A stretch of DNA of 64,000 nt from Pantoea sp. Eser (GCA_009830035.1 SZZY01000002.1:186001-250000), one strand, 5' to 3'. Counted from the stretch's first letter, positions 1 through 8,751 are shown. Notes: generated by a model from the letters alone, not told the origin. Program-made: numbers and translations.

Positions 1-70
1 AGACTGACAATCCCAGCCTCCACAACAAATTAGCGGCAGGCAGTATAAAAGGCAGCCAAACGCCTCGCAG

Positions 71-90
71 CTGTCAACTTTTCCTGACAG
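71..90. promoter_or_regulatory. Inverted repeat upstream of tyrR
   Basis: CTGTCA and TGACAG form a perfect 6-bp inverted repeat with an 8-nt spacer, about 70 bp before the tyrR start. It resembles a degenerate TyrR box (TGTAAA-N6-TTTACA) only loosely. Autoregulation of tyrR is known in E. coli, so an operator is conceivable, but this is inference. Confidence 0.25.
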
Positions 91-157
91 AGCCCTTTCT
101 GACGGCGCATCTCTTAGCGTATCATCGGCCCATCTGAACCTGATTAAGGCCATCGCA

Positions 158-1470
158 ATGCGTCTGGAAGTGTTCTGTCAGGACCGAATCGGTCTGACGC
201 GTGAACTGCTCGACCTGTTGGTTGCGCGCAATATCGATCTGCGCGGTATCGAAATCGCGGCGTTAGGCCGCATCTAACTCAACTTCTTCGCGCTGGAATT
301 TGATGCTTTCAGCAGTCTGATGGCAGAAATCCGGCGTACACCGGGCGTAACAAATGTGCGCACCGTGGCGTACATGCCTTCGGAACGTGAGCATCGTGCG
401 TTGAGTGCGCTGCTGGTGGCGATGCCGGAACCGGTCTTTTCCATCGATCTGAAAAGTAAAGTGGAACTGGCGAACCCGGCGGCGCAGAACCTGTTCAATC
501 TTGACGAACAGAAGATGCGTAATTTCAGTGCCGGTAACCTGATTAACGGTTTCAATTTCATGCGCTGGCTGGAAAGCGAGCGGGTGGAAGCGCAGGCGCA
601 GCACGTGGTGATTGAGGGGCGGGATTTCCTGATGGAAGCGCGCCCGATCTATCTCTCCGGTGAAGAGGGCCAGAACGATCAGCCGGTCGGTGCTATGGTG
701 ATGCTTAAATCCACCGCGCGCATGGGCCAGCAGTTACAGAACTTGGTGGTAACCGACGAATCGGAGTTCGACCATATTGTCGCGGTGACGCCAAAAATGC
801 GTCAGGTGGTGGACCAGGCGCGCAAACTGGCGATGCACGATGCGCCGTTGCTGATTATTGGTGACACCGGCACCGGTAAAGATATGCTGGCCCGCGCCTG
901 TCATCTGCGCAGTGCGCGCGGTAAAAAGCCGTTCCTTGCGCTTAACTGCGCCTCGCTGCCGGATGACGTTGCCGAGAGCGAACTGTTTGGTCATGCCGCC
1001 GGTGCCTACCCGAATGCGCTGGAGGGCAAGAAAGGCTTCTTTGAACAGGCCAATGGCGGCTCAGTCTTGCTGGATGAGATCGGCGAGATGTCGCCAAGAA
1101 TGCAGACTAAACTGCTGCGTTTCCTCAATGATGGGACTTTCCGCCGGGTCGGCGAAGAACATGAAGTGCATGTCAATGTGCGCGTCATCTGCGCCACCCA
1201 GAAGAACCTGATTGAGCTGGTGCAGCGCGGCGAATTCCGTGAGGATCTGTTCTACCGGCTGAACGTCCTGACCCTGCATCTGCCACCGCTGCGCGATCGT
1301 CCGCAGGATATCCTGCCGCTGATCGAGATGTTTGTTGCCCGCTTCGCCGACGAACAGGGGATCCTTGCCCGCGCCTGTCGCCGCAGCTTAATGCCTTTTT
1401 AACCCGCTATGCCTGGCTAGGTAATGTGCGTCAGTTGAAAAATGCGCTTTATCGCCAGCCTGAGGATAAC
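158..1470 (+). pseudogene. tyrR: TyrR, aromatic amino acid regulator, broken
   Basis: TyrR represses or activates genes for aromatic amino acid synthesis and transport. The start MRLEVFC matches the family and gives the ACT/PAS N-terminus. Codon 40 is TAA (275-277) where the family has Tyr (GRIYLN). The frame then stays open through the PAS region and the AAA+ domain, with Walker A GDTGTGKD and the TyrR-specific GAYPNALEG loop replacing GAFTGA. Near 1365-1390 the frame shifts, so ACRRSLMPF replaces the expected sequence, while RYAWLGNVRQLKNALYR is readable in another frame. The gene stops near 1470 against tpx sequence, so the C-terminal helix-turn-helix (about 75 residues of about 513) is gone. 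A restart at ATG 320 could make a protein without the HTH. It is certainly not a working DNA-binding regulator. Confidence 0.93.
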
Positions 1471-1479
1471 TGACCCGCA

Positions 1480-1519
1480 ACGGTACTGCGTTACCCTGAA
1501 AATGAACAGTCTGAGACAT
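1480..1519 (-). pseudogene. tpx: Tpx thiol peroxidase, first 12 codons only
   Basis: Reading the minus strand from ATG 1519 gives MSQTVHFQGNAV, the conserved N-terminus of lipid hydroperoxide/thiol peroxidase Tpx (periplasmic, about 168 residues). After codon 12 the similarity ends and the tyrR 3' region begins. In E. coli tpx also lies between tyrR and ycjG on the opposite strand. A single deletion therefore removed most of tpx together with the tyrR HTH-coding end. The identification rests on a short match plus exact synteny. Confidence 0.75.
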
Positions 1520-1674
1520 ACTGATTCCTTTTTGATGGTGAAGAGATCTGACCTATAAACGGCTAAAAACGCGCTATAGTCGTTATTTATGACACAAATT
1601 TTAAGGGTTTACGAGTTCAATTATTGAGTTTAGTGCAGGCAGCCTGCCAATGCGTTGCAGATTCTGGAGAGTAA

Positions 1675-2618
1675 ATGAGAACGGTAAAAAGTTATCCCGA
1701 AGCCTAGCCGTTGCATACGCCGTTTGTCATTGCCCGTGGAATACGCACTGAAGTAAAAGTGGTAGTTGAAATTGAAGAGGCAGGCGTGAAGGGGGTCGGC
1801 CCTACGCACGCTACGGTGAAACCGAAGCCTCGGTACTGGCACAAATCGCCCCGCTGCTGCCTGCCTTACAGCAGGGAATGACGCGCGAAGCGCTGCAACA
1901 GGCACTGCCCGCTGGCGCGGCGCGTAACGCCATCGATAGCGCGTTATGGGATCTGGCGGCCCGTCAGCAACAGAGCAGCCTGTGGCAGCTCAGCGGCGTG
2001 GTGGCACCTGATTGCGTGGTCACCGCCCAGACTGTCAGTATTGATACGTCGGAAGCGATGGCCAGCAGCGCTCAGGCGCTGTGGCAGCACGGGGCGACGC
2101 TGCTGAAAATTAAGCTGGATAACAATTTCATTACCGAACGTCTGATGGCGATCCGCGCTGCGGTGCCGCAGGCGACGTTAATCGTCGATGCTAACGAATC
2201 GTGGCATGCGGAGATACTGGCGGCGCGCTGTCAGCTGCTGGCCGATATCGGGGTGGCGATGCTGGAGCAGCCGTTGCCAGCGGGAGAAGATGCGGCGCTG
2301 GATAACTTTATTCATCCGTTGCCGAGCCGATATGTGCCGATGAAAGCTGCCACACCCGTGACAGTCTGGCCGCGCTGCGCGGTCGCTATGAGATGGTCAA
2401 CATCAAGCTGGATAAAGCCGGCGGCCCAGCAGCAAGGCTTTGCGCTGATGCTGGGCTGCATGCTCTGTACCTCACGCGCCATTCGCGCCGCATTGCCGCT
2501 GGTGTCGCAAACCCGCTTTGCTGACTTAGACGGGCCGACTTGGCTGGCGGTCGACGCTGAACCGGCAATTAAGGTGCAGAACGGTCAGTTGATCATTGCT
2601 GCCAGCGCAGCAGATTAA
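1675..2618 (+). pseudogene. ycjG: L-Ala-D/L-Glu epimerase, broken
   Basis: YcjG is an enolase-superfamily enzyme that epimerises L-Ala-D-Glu released from recycled murein peptides. The start ATG 1675 follows a GGAGAG Shine-Dalgarno and reads MRTVKSYPEA, followed at once by TAG (1705-1707). PLHTPFVIARG continues in frame, then a small deletion/frameshift near 1800-1815 moves the frame to GETEASVLAQI. The body is well preserved, including the KIKLDN and DANESW metal/catalytic segments. Near 2335-2350 the frame is lost (the CADES-CHTR region) and regained at QQGFALMLGCMLCTSRA with a short deletion between. At least three inactivating lesions are visible. It lies next to mpaA and mppA, the other murein-peptide genes. 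Confidence 0.92.
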
Positions 2619-3300
2619 CCATCATCTCCAGATAGGTTTCCGTGGCTTCATCGACTGAAATCACTGGCATTTCTGCCGTGACGCACGGCAGACTGAGATA
2701 CTTACACCAGCTACCAAACGAGCCTGGCGTATCGTAACCCACGCTGCTGACGCGCGGCAGCCTGGTCTGTTGCGCCAGCCAGCCACCGATCTCCGCCTGA
2801 TGCGGATCGTCAATGCAGCCGAGCGATTCGTGCCATGAGACAATCCAGCGCGGCTTGAGCTGGTGAATCAGGGCGCACAGCGCCTGAGTTTCCGGTTCAG
2901 ATGCCGGATGACTGCCGGTGGATAAGGCGACATCGCGCGCGTCCGCTACGCTGTTCCAGCGATAAACCGTGTCGCCCGATTGCCAGTTCGCCGCCGGGAA
3001 ATTGCGGTTAAGATCGACCCCGTTGGCGTTGGCGCGCAATCCCAGCTGACAGCCATCCGGGTTGACCGCCAGCACTACGTGGTGACGGCGCAGCGCGTCC
3101 GGCAAGGTGCGAAGCGCGGCAGAGAGTGTGGCGATCGCCGCATTTTCGTCGCCGTGGGTGCCCGCCAGGATCAGTCCGCTGTCGGCATCGCCCAGCGGAG
3201 CCGGGAACCACAGCAGCGGCGCGCTCAGCACTGAGCGGCCATATTGCTTATACGGAACGTCCAGTTTGCCGCGCAGCGGTCGTGGGTGTAATGACGACAT
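2593..3300 (-). CDS. mpaA: Murein tripeptide amidase MpaA
   Basis: MpaA is a cytoplasmic M14-type zinc amidase that hydrolyses the gamma-D-Glu-meso-Dap bond of murein tripeptide, feeding L-Ala-D-Glu to YcjG. The 235-residue frame is uninterrupted. The zinc motif HGDE sits in LAGTHGDENAA, the substrate-binding segment is ANGVDLNRNFP, a histidine is in WHESLGC and the late acidic residue is in TAEMP. Length is close to E. coli MpaA (about 242). The 3' end overlaps the ycjG remnant tail to tail. It is the only survivor of the local murein-recycling trio, since ycjG and mppA are dead, so its physiological output is probably reduced. Confidence 0.93.
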   Translation of the reverse strand: MSSLHPRPLRGKLDVPYKQYGRSVLSAPLLWFPAPLGDADSGLILAGTHGDENAAIATLSAALRTLPDALRRHHVVLAVNPDGCQLGLRANANGVDLNRNFPAANWQSGDTVYRWNSVADARDVALSTGSHPASEPETQALCALIHQLKPRWIVSWHESLGCIDDPHQAEIGGWLAQQTRLPRVSSVGYDTPGSFGSWCKYLSLPCVTAEMPVISVDEATETYLEMMVNLLRWQQ

Positions 3301-3455
3301 GGTGATTTCCTCTGAAAGGATTTTCCTAAAAGTAGCGGAAAAGCAGCGCGCGGAAAATAGCTATTTATCAATCAGCAATTTGCGATAAAGTGCCGCAAGA
3401 CAAGCTGCGTCGGCATCGGACCGGGGCAGCGCTTCTTTGGGGTAAAGGAGTGATG

Positions 3456-4170
3456 ATGGTTAATACCTTTCGCATGACGCTGGCGGCGCTCAGCCTGAGC
3501 AGCGTACTCACACCCGCGATGGCGGCGACGCTGCCCGCAGGTGCGCAACTCGCTGACCAGCAACAGATTGTCCGTCGTATCAAAGATGAGCCCGCCTCGC
3601 TCGATCCGCTCAAAGCGGTCGGGCTGCTGGAAATTCAGGTTATCCGCGATCTGTTTGAAGGACTGACCAATCAGGATGCGCACGGCAAAATCGTCCCCGG
3701 CGTGGCGCAAAGCTTGAGCAGCAGCGATAACAAAACCTGGATCTTTACCCTGCGCAACAACGCCCGCTGGTCCAACGGCGAGCCGGTCACCGCACAGGAT
3801 TTTGTCTACAGCTGGCAGCGTCTGGTCGATCCTAAAAACAGTTCGGCCTTTGCCTGGTTTGCCGGCTTAAGCGGCATTGAGAATGCGGCAGCGATCACCA
3901 AAGGCGAGATGACGCCCGAAAAGCTGGGCCGGGCAAGCCGCTGCGCCTTAAGCTGCTGTACAACACCTCTGAGAGCCATCAGAAAATCGCGATTGCGGTG
4001 GCCTCGATGTGGAAAAAGAACCTTGGCGTTGATGTCACGCTGGAGAATCAGGAGTGGAAAACCTACATCGACAGCCGCAACAGCGGCAATTTCGATGTTA
4101 TCCGCGCCTCATGGGTTGGCGATTACAACGAGCCCTCCACCTTCGCGAACTGTGGATTGAAAAGCACTAA
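3456..4170 (+). pseudogene. mppA: MppA murein peptide-binding protein, broken
   Basis: MppA is a periplasmic OppA-like protein that binds L-Ala-gamma-D-Glu-meso-Dap for import by the Opp permease. An AAGGAG site precedes ATG 3456, and the signal peptide ends in AMA-A. The N-terminal domain (IKDEPASLDP, VTAQDFVYSWQRLVDP) is followed near 3925 by a jump of some 200 codons to the LLYNTSESHQKIAIAVASMW segment in a shifted frame. A second deletion joins YNEPSTF to the last residues (LWIEKH, stop 4168-4170). About 715 of the expected 1,600 bases remain. The pieces are unmistakably MppA, but the peptide-binding fold is destroyed. Confidence 0.93.
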
Positions 4171-4176
4171 GCCGTT

Positions 4177-4198
4177 TGCGGCCTGCAGTCAGGCCGCA
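4177..4198 (+). terminator. Hairpin after mppA
   Basis: TGCGGCCTG and CAGGCCGCA form a perfect 9-bp stem with loop CAGT, seven bases after the mppA stop. The downstream T-tract is poor (CACTGACATCTTTC), so it is a strong hairpin but only a probable terminator. Confidence 0.5.
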
Positions 4199-4288
4199 CA
4201 CTGACATCTTTCTACACAGCCCGGTGATTGCAACTCAACGCCGCCACGCTAGACTGTATCGTATTGATTTTGATAGTGAGGCAAGGTT

Positions 4289-5167
4289 GTGGATGTAATA
4301 GACGGAAAAGCATTGCAGGTTTCAGACGCCATTATTTCCTGCCAGCTGGACGGAAAGGGTGGGTTAATCCCGATCGCAGAAGATGAAGTGATCCACTGCG
4401 AGCGGCCCTGCTGGCTGCACCTGAATTATACCCATCGTCAGAGCGCGGAATGGCTGCAATCGACGCCGCAAATCCCTGATGCGGTGCGTAACACGTTAGC
4501 CGGCTGGGCGACGGATTTATGATTGTGCTGCGCAGCGTCAACCATAATAGCGATGCACGTCCCGACCAGCTGGTGGCGATGCGGGTGTTCATCAACGATG
4601 AATTGATTGTCTCGACCCGGCGGCGCAAAGTGTTTGCGGTGGATGAGGTGCTGACCGATCTGCAAAACGGTAACGGGCCGATCGACTGTGGAAGCTGGCT
4701 GGTGGACGTCTGCGATGCGCTGACCGATCACACCAGCGAATTTATCGAAGAGCTGCACGACAAAATCATTGAAATGGAAGATGCGCTGCTGGACCAGCGG
4801 ATGCCGGCGCGCGGCGAACTGGGCTTTACTGCGCAAGCAAGCAGCTGATCGTAATGCGGCGTTATATGGCGCCGCAGCGCGACGTCTATGCCCGGCTGGC
4901 CAGCGAGAAGCTGGCGTGGCGCGGACCGCCATTACTGGCCGATGAAGTTGCCTCGCAGATGGCGGAGTCGATGAATCGCCGCACCTACACCATGTTGCTG
5001 ATGGCGATGATTTTCCTGCCCGCTACCTTTCTCACCGGTTTATTCGGCGTCAATCCGGGCGGCATCCTCGGCGGGGAGAGCGGTACGGCTTTTCGCTGTT
5101 CTGTCTGCTGCTGGTGGTTCTGGCGCTCAGTGTGGCGGGCTATCTGCGCAAGCGGCGCTGGCTGTAG
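4289..5167 (+). pseudogene. zntB: ZntB zinc transporter, broken
   Basis: ZntB is a CorA-family inner-membrane zinc transporter of about 327 residues. The chosen GTG start (4289) has a GAGG upstream and reads VDVIDGKALQVSD. After VRNTLAG the frame is shifted near 4505. The next segment ([14 protein letters not shown] to [10 protein letters not shown]) is in another frame, and a third ([24 protein letters not shown]) follows a further shift near 4830. A deletion of about 40 residues then joins W to [11 protein letters not shown]. The GxN-type pore signature is visible as [10 protein letters not shown] before TM2, and the C-terminus (LRKRRWL, stop 5165-5167) is readable only after another shift. 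The channel cannot be made intact. Confidence 0.93.
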
Positions 5168-5245
5168 TGCATCACCGGCAGAAGAGCGCTGTCCGGCCTG
5201 AAAAGCGGCACTAAACAGCCGCTGGCAGCACTAAGCGAAAAAAAG

Positions 5246-5259
5246 CTGGTCGATATCAA
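5246..5259 (+). promoter_or_regulatory. FNR box upstream of fnrS
   Basis: CTGGT-CGAT-ATCAA matches the FNR consensus TTGAT-N4-ATCAA at 8 of 10 defined positions, with a perfect right half. Its centre lies about 42 bp before the predicted fnrS start, the classical class II activator position. E. coli fnrS is known to be FNR-activated. The box is retained although fnr in this window is a fragment. Confidence 0.72.
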
Positions 5260-5294
5260 TAACCCTTAAGCGCGACTGACGCAAACTCTCTCCC

Positions 5295-5416
5295 GCAGGT
5301 GAATGCAACGTCAAGCGATGGGCGTTGCGCTCCATATTGTCTTACTTCCTGATTTAGAATTAATGCATAGCACATTTAATTCGAAACACGCCGGTCACAC
5401 TGTGCCGGCTTTTTTT
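5295..5416 (+). ncRNA. fnrS: FnrS, FNR-activated Hfq small RNA
   Basis: The sequence starting GCAGGTGAATGCAACGTCAA and running through GCGATGGGCGTTGCGCTCC, ATTGTCTTACTTCCT and TGCATAGCACA matches my memory of E. coli FnrS almost base for base. It ends in a GCCGG-CCGGC hairpin with seven Ts (5390-5416), giving 122 nt, the E. coli length. FnrS is induced anaerobically by FNR and represses mRNAs of aerobic metabolism through Hfq. Position after zntB and before a ynaL-like gene and ttcA is syntenic with E. coli. The seed regions look untouched while both flanking conserved genes (zntB, ttcA) are dead. Confidence 0.93.
5390..5416 (+). terminator. Rho-independent terminator of fnrS
   Basis: GCCGG pairs with CCGGC, an inner CAC/GTG pair continues the stem with one bulged T, and TTTTTTT follows. 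It forms the 3' end of the FnrS RNA and an Hfq-binding tail. Confidence 0.85.
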
Positions 5417-5483
5417 GCCGCTTGGCTGAGATGCGTTTCCTTTCCTATGCTTAAACTTTGATTCGCAAGAAAAGGAGTACGGC

Positions 5484-5612
5484 ATGAACGCGATTCTTAA
5501 CAGCGAGCCCATCCCCACGGATCCGACCCCGATTCCACAGCCGCAACCCGATCCGCCACCGGACCCGGAGTTTCCGCCGGTAATGGGTCCGCCACCGCAC
5601 CGAAACATATAA
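5484..5612 (+). CDS. ynaL: Proline-rich small protein, YnaL-like
   Basis: ATG 5484 is preceded by AAAAGGAG at good spacing and encodes 42 residues. The core is an alternating proline series (EPIPTDPTPIPQPQPDPPPD) with acidic residues and no hydrophobic segment or Cys. E. coli carries a small protein gene, ynaL, in the fnrS neighbourhood whose recalled product has the same EPIPxDPxPxP pattern. The name is based on that recollection and on position. Function is unknown. It is followed directly by a strong hairpin and is intact among dead neighbours. Confidence 0.62.
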   Translation: MNAILNSEPIPTDPTPIPQPQPDPPPDPEFPPVMGPPPHRNI

Positions 5613-5642
5613 AAAAGGGGGCGTGCTGTTAACAGCACGCCC
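5611..5642. terminator. Shared terminator ynaL/ttcA
   Basis: GGGCGTGCTG-TTAA-CAGCACGCCC is a perfect 10-bp stem. An A6 run on the left gives T6 for minus-strand transcription, so it best terminates ttcA, and it may also end the ynaL transcript. Confidence 0.85.
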
Positions 5643-5661
5643 TTAATCATGGCAAAGTGGC

Positions 5662-6574
5662 TTATTTAATCTGCACCACATCCAGACGCGCGCTGACATC
5701 CGGCGCATCCTCTTCCTCCACCCGCCAGCCTGCTGGCTGCAGCGGCAAGGTCTCACAGTCAAACGCCAGATCGCCACCATCGACCACCGCATCGCCGTGC
5801 TTAATCTCTTTAAAGTCGAACAGGTTAATGTCCGCCAGGTGTGAAGGCACCACATTCTGCATCGCACTGAACATGGTTTCGATCCGACCCGGATAACGCT
5901 TGTCCCAGTCACGCAGCATATCGGCCACTACCTGACGCTGCAGGTTCGGCTGCGAGCCACACAGGTTGCAGGTAATAATCGGGAACTGGCGGGCTTCAGA
6001 GAAGCGGATGATATCTTTATCACTTCAGTAGGCCAGCGGGCGAATCACGATGTGCTTGCCATCATCGCTCATCAGTTTCGGTGGCATGCCTTTCATTTTG
6101 CCGCCGTAGAACATGTTCAGGAACAGGGTTTGCAGGATGTCATCACGATGGTGGCCCAGCGCAATTTTGGTGCAACCCAGCTTGCTGGCGACACGATAAA
6201 GAATTCCGCGACGCAGACGAGAGCAGGTGGTTTTGCCTTCCGGAATCTTATCTTTAACAATCGAGTAGGTATCTTCTTCGATGATTCGGTATTCGACACC
6301 CTGCGACGCCAGATATTCTGGCAGGATGTGCTCCGGGAACCCCGGCTGCTTCTGATCGAGGTTAACCGCAATTAGGCTGAAATTGACCGGCGTGCTCTTT
6401 TGCAGCGCTGCGCAGAATTTCCAGCACGGTGTAGCTGTCTTTACCGCCTGACAGGCAGACCATGATGCGGTCGCCTTCTTCGATCATATTAAAATCAGCA
6501 ATCGCTTCGCCGACATGGCGACGCAGGCGTTTCTGTAATTTGTTGAAATTATATTGTTCTTTTGAACTGGTCAC
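5662..6574 (-). pseudogene. ttcA: TtcA tRNA 2-thiocytidine synthase, broken
   Basis: TtcA is an Fe-S-dependent enzyme that thiolates C32 of several tRNAs. GTG 6574 after AGGA starts the gene, and the ATP pyrophosphatase P-loop SGGKDS is intact near residue 40. An extra base near 6378 shifts the frame (QFQPNCG then stop). Downstream, an in-frame 9-nt deletion removes one cysteine of the first CxxC (TTCSLCSR becomes TTCSR). At 6025-6027 the conserved Cys of PLAYC is TGA. The second motif CNLC and the C-terminus up to VVQIK remain readable. Three independent lesions, two at or near conserved cysteines, show the gene is dead. It is about 305 codons, the normal length. Confidence 0.95.
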
Positions 6575-6686
6575 GTGATTCCTAGCCTGTAAACAGAGAC
6601 GTCAGCGTCAGGGCTGACGATAGAAATAACTTTTGCTGTGTGTGTATGGTACTTAATGTGCGCTGAAATACCAGTGCCAATTGGCG

Positions 6687-6716
6687 GCGGGCAGGGGCAA
6701 AAGCTGGCCTGCCCGC
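6687..6716. terminator. Hairpin between mgtC-like gene and ttcA
   Basis: GCGGGCAGG and CCTGCCCGC form a 9-bp stem with a 12-nt loop. No T-tract follows on either strand, so termination is uncertain. It lies just beyond the 3' end of the mgtC-like pseudogene. Confidence 0.35.
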
Positions 6717-6760
6717 GATAAAGCTGATTACATCATCTCCTGCGACTGCACGCCTTTGAT

Positions 6761-7244
6761 TTACATCACCTTATCGTACAGATGTGCATCGTTTGATTCG
6801 CGTGACAACGTCACCTGGACGCTGAGTTCGCACAGGCCGCTCTCTTCATCGCGATTGATCACCGTCACGTTGCCGTAGCGTATCCCTTCCCGTTGCATCA
6901 CCAGCAGCACCAGCGGGACGCTTTTGGGTTTGAGAAACACCAGCAGCGTATGATGTTTGCCAATCAGAAAATGGCTGAGACGGCGAAACACTTCCAGCAC
7001 CACCAGCGCCAGTACCGTGCCGTAAATGCCGATCTCGTACATCCCGCTGCCGATCACCAAGCCAATCGCTGCGGTCTCCCACAGACCCGCGGCGGTGGTT
7101 AATTCTTTCACCACCTGTTTCTTGATCATAATGGTGCCCGCGCAGTCCCGCCTCTTTGGCCCGCATCTGACGTTCCATTCCGATCAGGCCGCCCAGCACT
7201 CCCGCCAGCGCGATCGCGATGCGAATTAACATGTCCATTAACAT
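6761..7244 (-). pseudogene. MgtC/SapB-family membrane protein, broken
   Basis: ATG 7244 after GGAG begins a typical MgtC-family N-terminus (TM1 AIALAGVLGGLIGMERQMRAKEAGLR). About 50 codons are then deleted, and the sequence resumes out of frame at IMIKKQVVKELTTAAGLW, the family's conserved KGLTTAA-like segment. It continues through TMs 3-4 to a C-terminal cytoplasmic domain ending near 6761. MgtC-like proteins are involved in Mg limitation and intracellular survival. The exact subfamily cannot be named from what remains. The junction is near 7130-7150, where GLR meets the TIMIKK segment. Confidence 0.82.
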
Positions 7245-7430
7245 GGTATTACTCCGATTTAATAAATCGCCGGGAAAGTCTGACGATTCCCTGATAGCAG
7301 GTAAACAAGATAATTCTGCTTGAAAATGCCGCTGGAAAATTTTGTAAAAAGCTGTTTCACCCCTCGACCCCTTGCGCTGCCTGACATATGCTGGCCTAGC
7401 ATTTAACCCCAATCCCCCGGAGTCTGACTG

Positions 7431-7706
7431 ATGAAAGCAGCCACCTTTTTGCTGGCCGGTGCCGCGCTGACCCTCTTTGCTTGTAGCAGCAACAGTGATG
7501 ACAACGAGCCACCGCAACAGGCGACAGCCGCCCATATCCAGCCACGGGTGATGATGTCCTCGCTGGCCGAAAGCACCTGTTCTAACGCAGGTGGCACGCT
7601 GGCTTTTTCCCATCAGCTTGACGGTTCCCGGGTTGGCATGTGTCAGTTAGTGAATGGTCGTCGTTGTGATGAACAGGCATTGATTGGCGGACGCTGCGCT
7701 CGTTAA
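7431..7706 (+). CDS. DUF333-type small lipoprotein
   Basis: The 91-residue product starts with a lipoprotein signal (hydrophobic LAGAALT, lipobox LFAC, Cys18) and is probably anchored to the outer membrane. The mature part carries the DUF333-like pattern CxxxGGxL ... GxCxLxxGxxCDExAL. Proteins of this family (for example YdbJ beside hslJ and ldhA in E. coli) have no assigned function. The position next to ldhA supports a YdbJ-like origin, but the sequence is divergent, so no symbol is given. The frame is intact, with GGAG about 10 nt before the start. Confidence 0.75.
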   Translation: MKAATFLLAGAALTLFACSSNSDDNEPPQQATAAHIQPRVMMSSLAESTCSNAGGTLAFSHQLDGSRVGMCQLVNGRRCDEQALIGGRCAR

Positions 7707-7733
7707 GTCAGACGCTACGCCCGTTAAGTGACA

Positions 7734-7751
7734 GGCCGGAGATTTCCGGCC
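7734..7751. terminator. Terminator between DUF333 gene and ldhA
   Basis: GGCCGGA-GATT-TCCGGCC is a perfect 7-bp stem between two convergent genes, followed by a short T run (CGCATTTT) on the plus strand. Confidence 0.6.
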
Positions 7752-7758
7752 CGCATTT

Positions 7759-8751
7759 TCAGGCAGAGAGGCAATTCGGGCAATCTTCGCCGCGGTCGAG
7801 CTGGCTAAGATTATTCAGTGTCGTTTCATAGATGGCGGTCAGCGCTTCGGCGGTTAAGAACGCCTGATGACCGGTAAACAGCACGTTGTGGCAGGCCGAG
7901 AGTCGGCGGAATACATCGTCCTGAATCACATCATTCGACTTATCTTCAAAGAACAGATCGCGTTCATTCTCATACACGTCCATGCCGAGCGACCCAATCT
8001 TCTGCTGCTTCAGCGCATCAATCGCTGCCTGTGAATCAATCAGGCTACCGCGGCTGGTGTTGATGATCATTACGCCATCACGCATCTGACTGAACGCCTC
8101 GGCGTTAAGCAGATGATGGTTTTCCGGCGTCAGCGGGCAGTGCAGCGTAATCACGTGCGATTCTGCAAACAGCGTTTTCAGGTCGACATATTCAGCACCC
8201 AACGCCAGCACCGCATCGCTGGGATAGGGATCAAACGCCAGCAGGCGCATGCCTAATCCCTTGAGGATCCGCATTGTCGCGATACCAATTTTGCCGGTGC
8301 CAATGACGCCAGCGGTCTTACCGTGCATATTAAATCCGGTCAGGCCGTCGAGTGATAAGTTGGCGTCACGGGTGCGTTGATAGGCTCGATGGATGCGGCG
8401 GTTCAGGGTGAGCATCAGACCGACCGTATGTTCCGCCACCGCTTCCGGCGAATAGGCGGGCACTCTGACGACCGGCAGACCCAGCTCCTTCGCGGCGTCC
8501 AGATCGACATTGTTGAAACCGGCACAGCGCAGGGCGATGTACTTCACGCCCAGCGACGCCAGCTCTTCCAGTACCGGGCGGCTGCCATCATCGTTGACAA
8601 AGATACAGACGGCATCACAGCCGACGGCGTTTTTCGCCGTGCTCTCGGTCAGCAAAAAGTCAAAAAAGACCAGCTCAAAACCGAATTGCTGATTAACCTG
8701 TTCGAGGTACTTCTGATCGTAATGTTTGGTGCTGTAAGCCGCGATCTTCAT
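7759..8751 (-). CDS. ldhA: D-lactate dehydrogenase, fermentative
   Basis: LdhA reduces pyruvate to D-lactate with NADH during fermentation. The 330-residue frame is uninterrupted and nearly the same length as E. coli LdhA (329). The Rossmann glycine motif GTGKIG is at residues 151-156. The catalytic triad is Arg234 in NTSRGS, Glu263 in YENERD and His295 in TGHQAF. The start ATG 8751 gives MKIAAYSTKHY, as in the family. No lesion is visible. Retention is consistent with continued need for redox balance even though FNR is lost. Confidence 0.97.
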   Translation of the reverse strand: MKIAAYSTKHYDQKYLEQVNQQFGFELVFFDFLLTESTAKNAVGCDAVCIFVNDDGSRPVLEELASLGVKYIALRCAGFNNVDLDAAKELGLPVVRVPAYSPEAVAEHTVGLMLTLNRRIHRAYQRTRDANLSLDGLTGFNMHGKTAGVIGTGKIGIATMRILKGLGMRLLAFDPYPSDAVLALGAEYVDLKTLFAESHVITLHCPLTPENHHLLNAEAFSQMRDGVMIINTSRGSLIDSQAAIDALKQQKIGSLGMDVYENERDLFFEDKSNDVIQDDVFRRLSACHNVLFTGHQAFLTAEALTAIYETTLNNLSQLDRGEDCPNCLSA

